A stretch of 5,990 nucleotides of DNA from Anaerolineaceae bacterium. Lineage in GTDB: Bacteria; Chloroflexota; Anaerolineae; Anaerolineales; Anaerolineaceae. Position 1 is the stretch's first letter, and every line of letters begins with the position of its first letter. The notes beneath the pieces were generated by a model. That model saw nothing but the letters and a program-made list of their open reading frames with translations. It had not been told where the DNA came from and searched no databases. Made by a program: the position numbers and the translations under genes. Where the stretch lies: positions 1-5,990 of the forward strand of contig WOZC01000142.1 in NCBI GenBank assembly GCA_011620465.1, written 5' to 3'. Below are positions 5,708 to 5,990 of the stretch, in pieces.

Positions 5708-5990
5708 CTACTTTTCAATCAGGCTGGCAGGTTCGACGATGCCTTTGGGTTTGATTTGGCTGCGCATATGTACGTTTTCAACCAACCCGATACCCAACAA
5801 CATCGAAACCAACGAGCTGCCGCCGTAACTGATGAAAGGCAGGGTCAGACCGGTGACCGGAAGCAGGCGCAGATTGACGCCAATGTTGACGATGGTTTGG
5901 AAGCCCATCAGCACCCCAAATCCGTAAGCAATCAGCGCGCCATAGGCGTCCGGGGCGTCCTGGGCAACTTTAAAACAACGGACAATCACA
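5708..5990 (-). CDS. FtsW/RodA/SpoVE (SEDS) family peptidoglycan glycosyltransferase, C-terminal part
   Basis: Only the last ~93 codons lie in the window; the gene continues beyond its right edge, and the apparent first residue is an internal GTG codon. SEDS proteins are ten-helix membrane enzymes that polymerise lipid II glycan strands in division (FtsW), elongation (RodA) or sporulation (SpoVE). Seen: a glycine-rich helix ALIAYGFGVLMGFQTIVNIGVN, then the diagnostic loop LLPVTGLTLPFISYGGSSL, then the final helix SMLLGIGLVENV and a short basic cytoplasmic tail. The TLPFISYGGSSL form is slightly more FtsW-like while PVTG is seen in RodA, so I leave the subfamily open. Stop codon TAG at 5708-5710. 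Confidence 0.93.
   Translation of the reverse strand, partial: VIVRCFKVAQDAPDAYGALIAYGFGVLMGFQTIVNIGVNLRLLPVTGLTLPFISYGGSSLVSMLLGIGLVENVHMRSQIKPKGIVEPASLIEK

Overview
This is a bacterial chromosomal window of moderate GC with short intergenic gaps. The remnants, the long TspO form and the gene mix would fit an anaerobic or facultative Chloroflexota (Anaerolineae-like) genome, but no ribosomal RNA or other marker gene is present, so this placement is a weak inference.

Left part (1-3486, + strand): two large FAD-dependent oxidoreductases of the phytoene desaturase / carotenoid isomerase / retinol saturase superfamily lie head to tail. They share an ATGA stop/start overlap, which implies a translationally coupled operon that begins upstream of the window. 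The first protein is unusual: after a complete flavoprotein body it carries a C-terminal cysteine-rich tail resembling the Fer4_20 iron-sulfur domain of glutamate synthase small subunit and dihydropyrimidine dehydrogenase, in shortened form and with one ligand missing. Substrates are unknown; carotenoid or other polyprenoid/lipid redox chemistry is the family expectation.

Middle (3487-4127): there is no intact gene, but this is not empty spacer. Reading the + strand frame by frame recovers two joined gene remnants: the N-terminal ~70 codons of a UV damage endonuclease (UvsE/UvdE) with a TGA stop in the middle, fused at about 3750 to the C-terminal ~85 codons of a YbgA-like DUF1722 protein broken by a frameshift in an A-run. 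A GC-rich hairpin at 4049-4079 separates this from the next gene.

Right part (4128-5990, all genes on the - strand): a long-form TspO/MBR (tryptophan-rich sensory) membrane protein with a strong SD and an extended -10 promoter; a tRNA-Gln(CUG) with a strong hairpin terminator; a gene-free stretch (5170-5707) with a 21-bp tandem repeat, a perfect 17-bp palindrome and a GC-rich inverted repeat; and the C-terminal end of a FtsW/RodA-type peptidoglycan glycosyltransferase running off the window.

CrtI-like oxidoreductases, TspO, and relics of UvsE and YbgA (ybgA sits next to photolyase phr in E. coli) all recur in light- and photo-oxidation-response loci. The window may therefore be a partly decayed photostress island; this is inference from neighbourhood. 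The chief novelty candidates are the flavoprotein/Fe-S-like fusion and its coupled partner.
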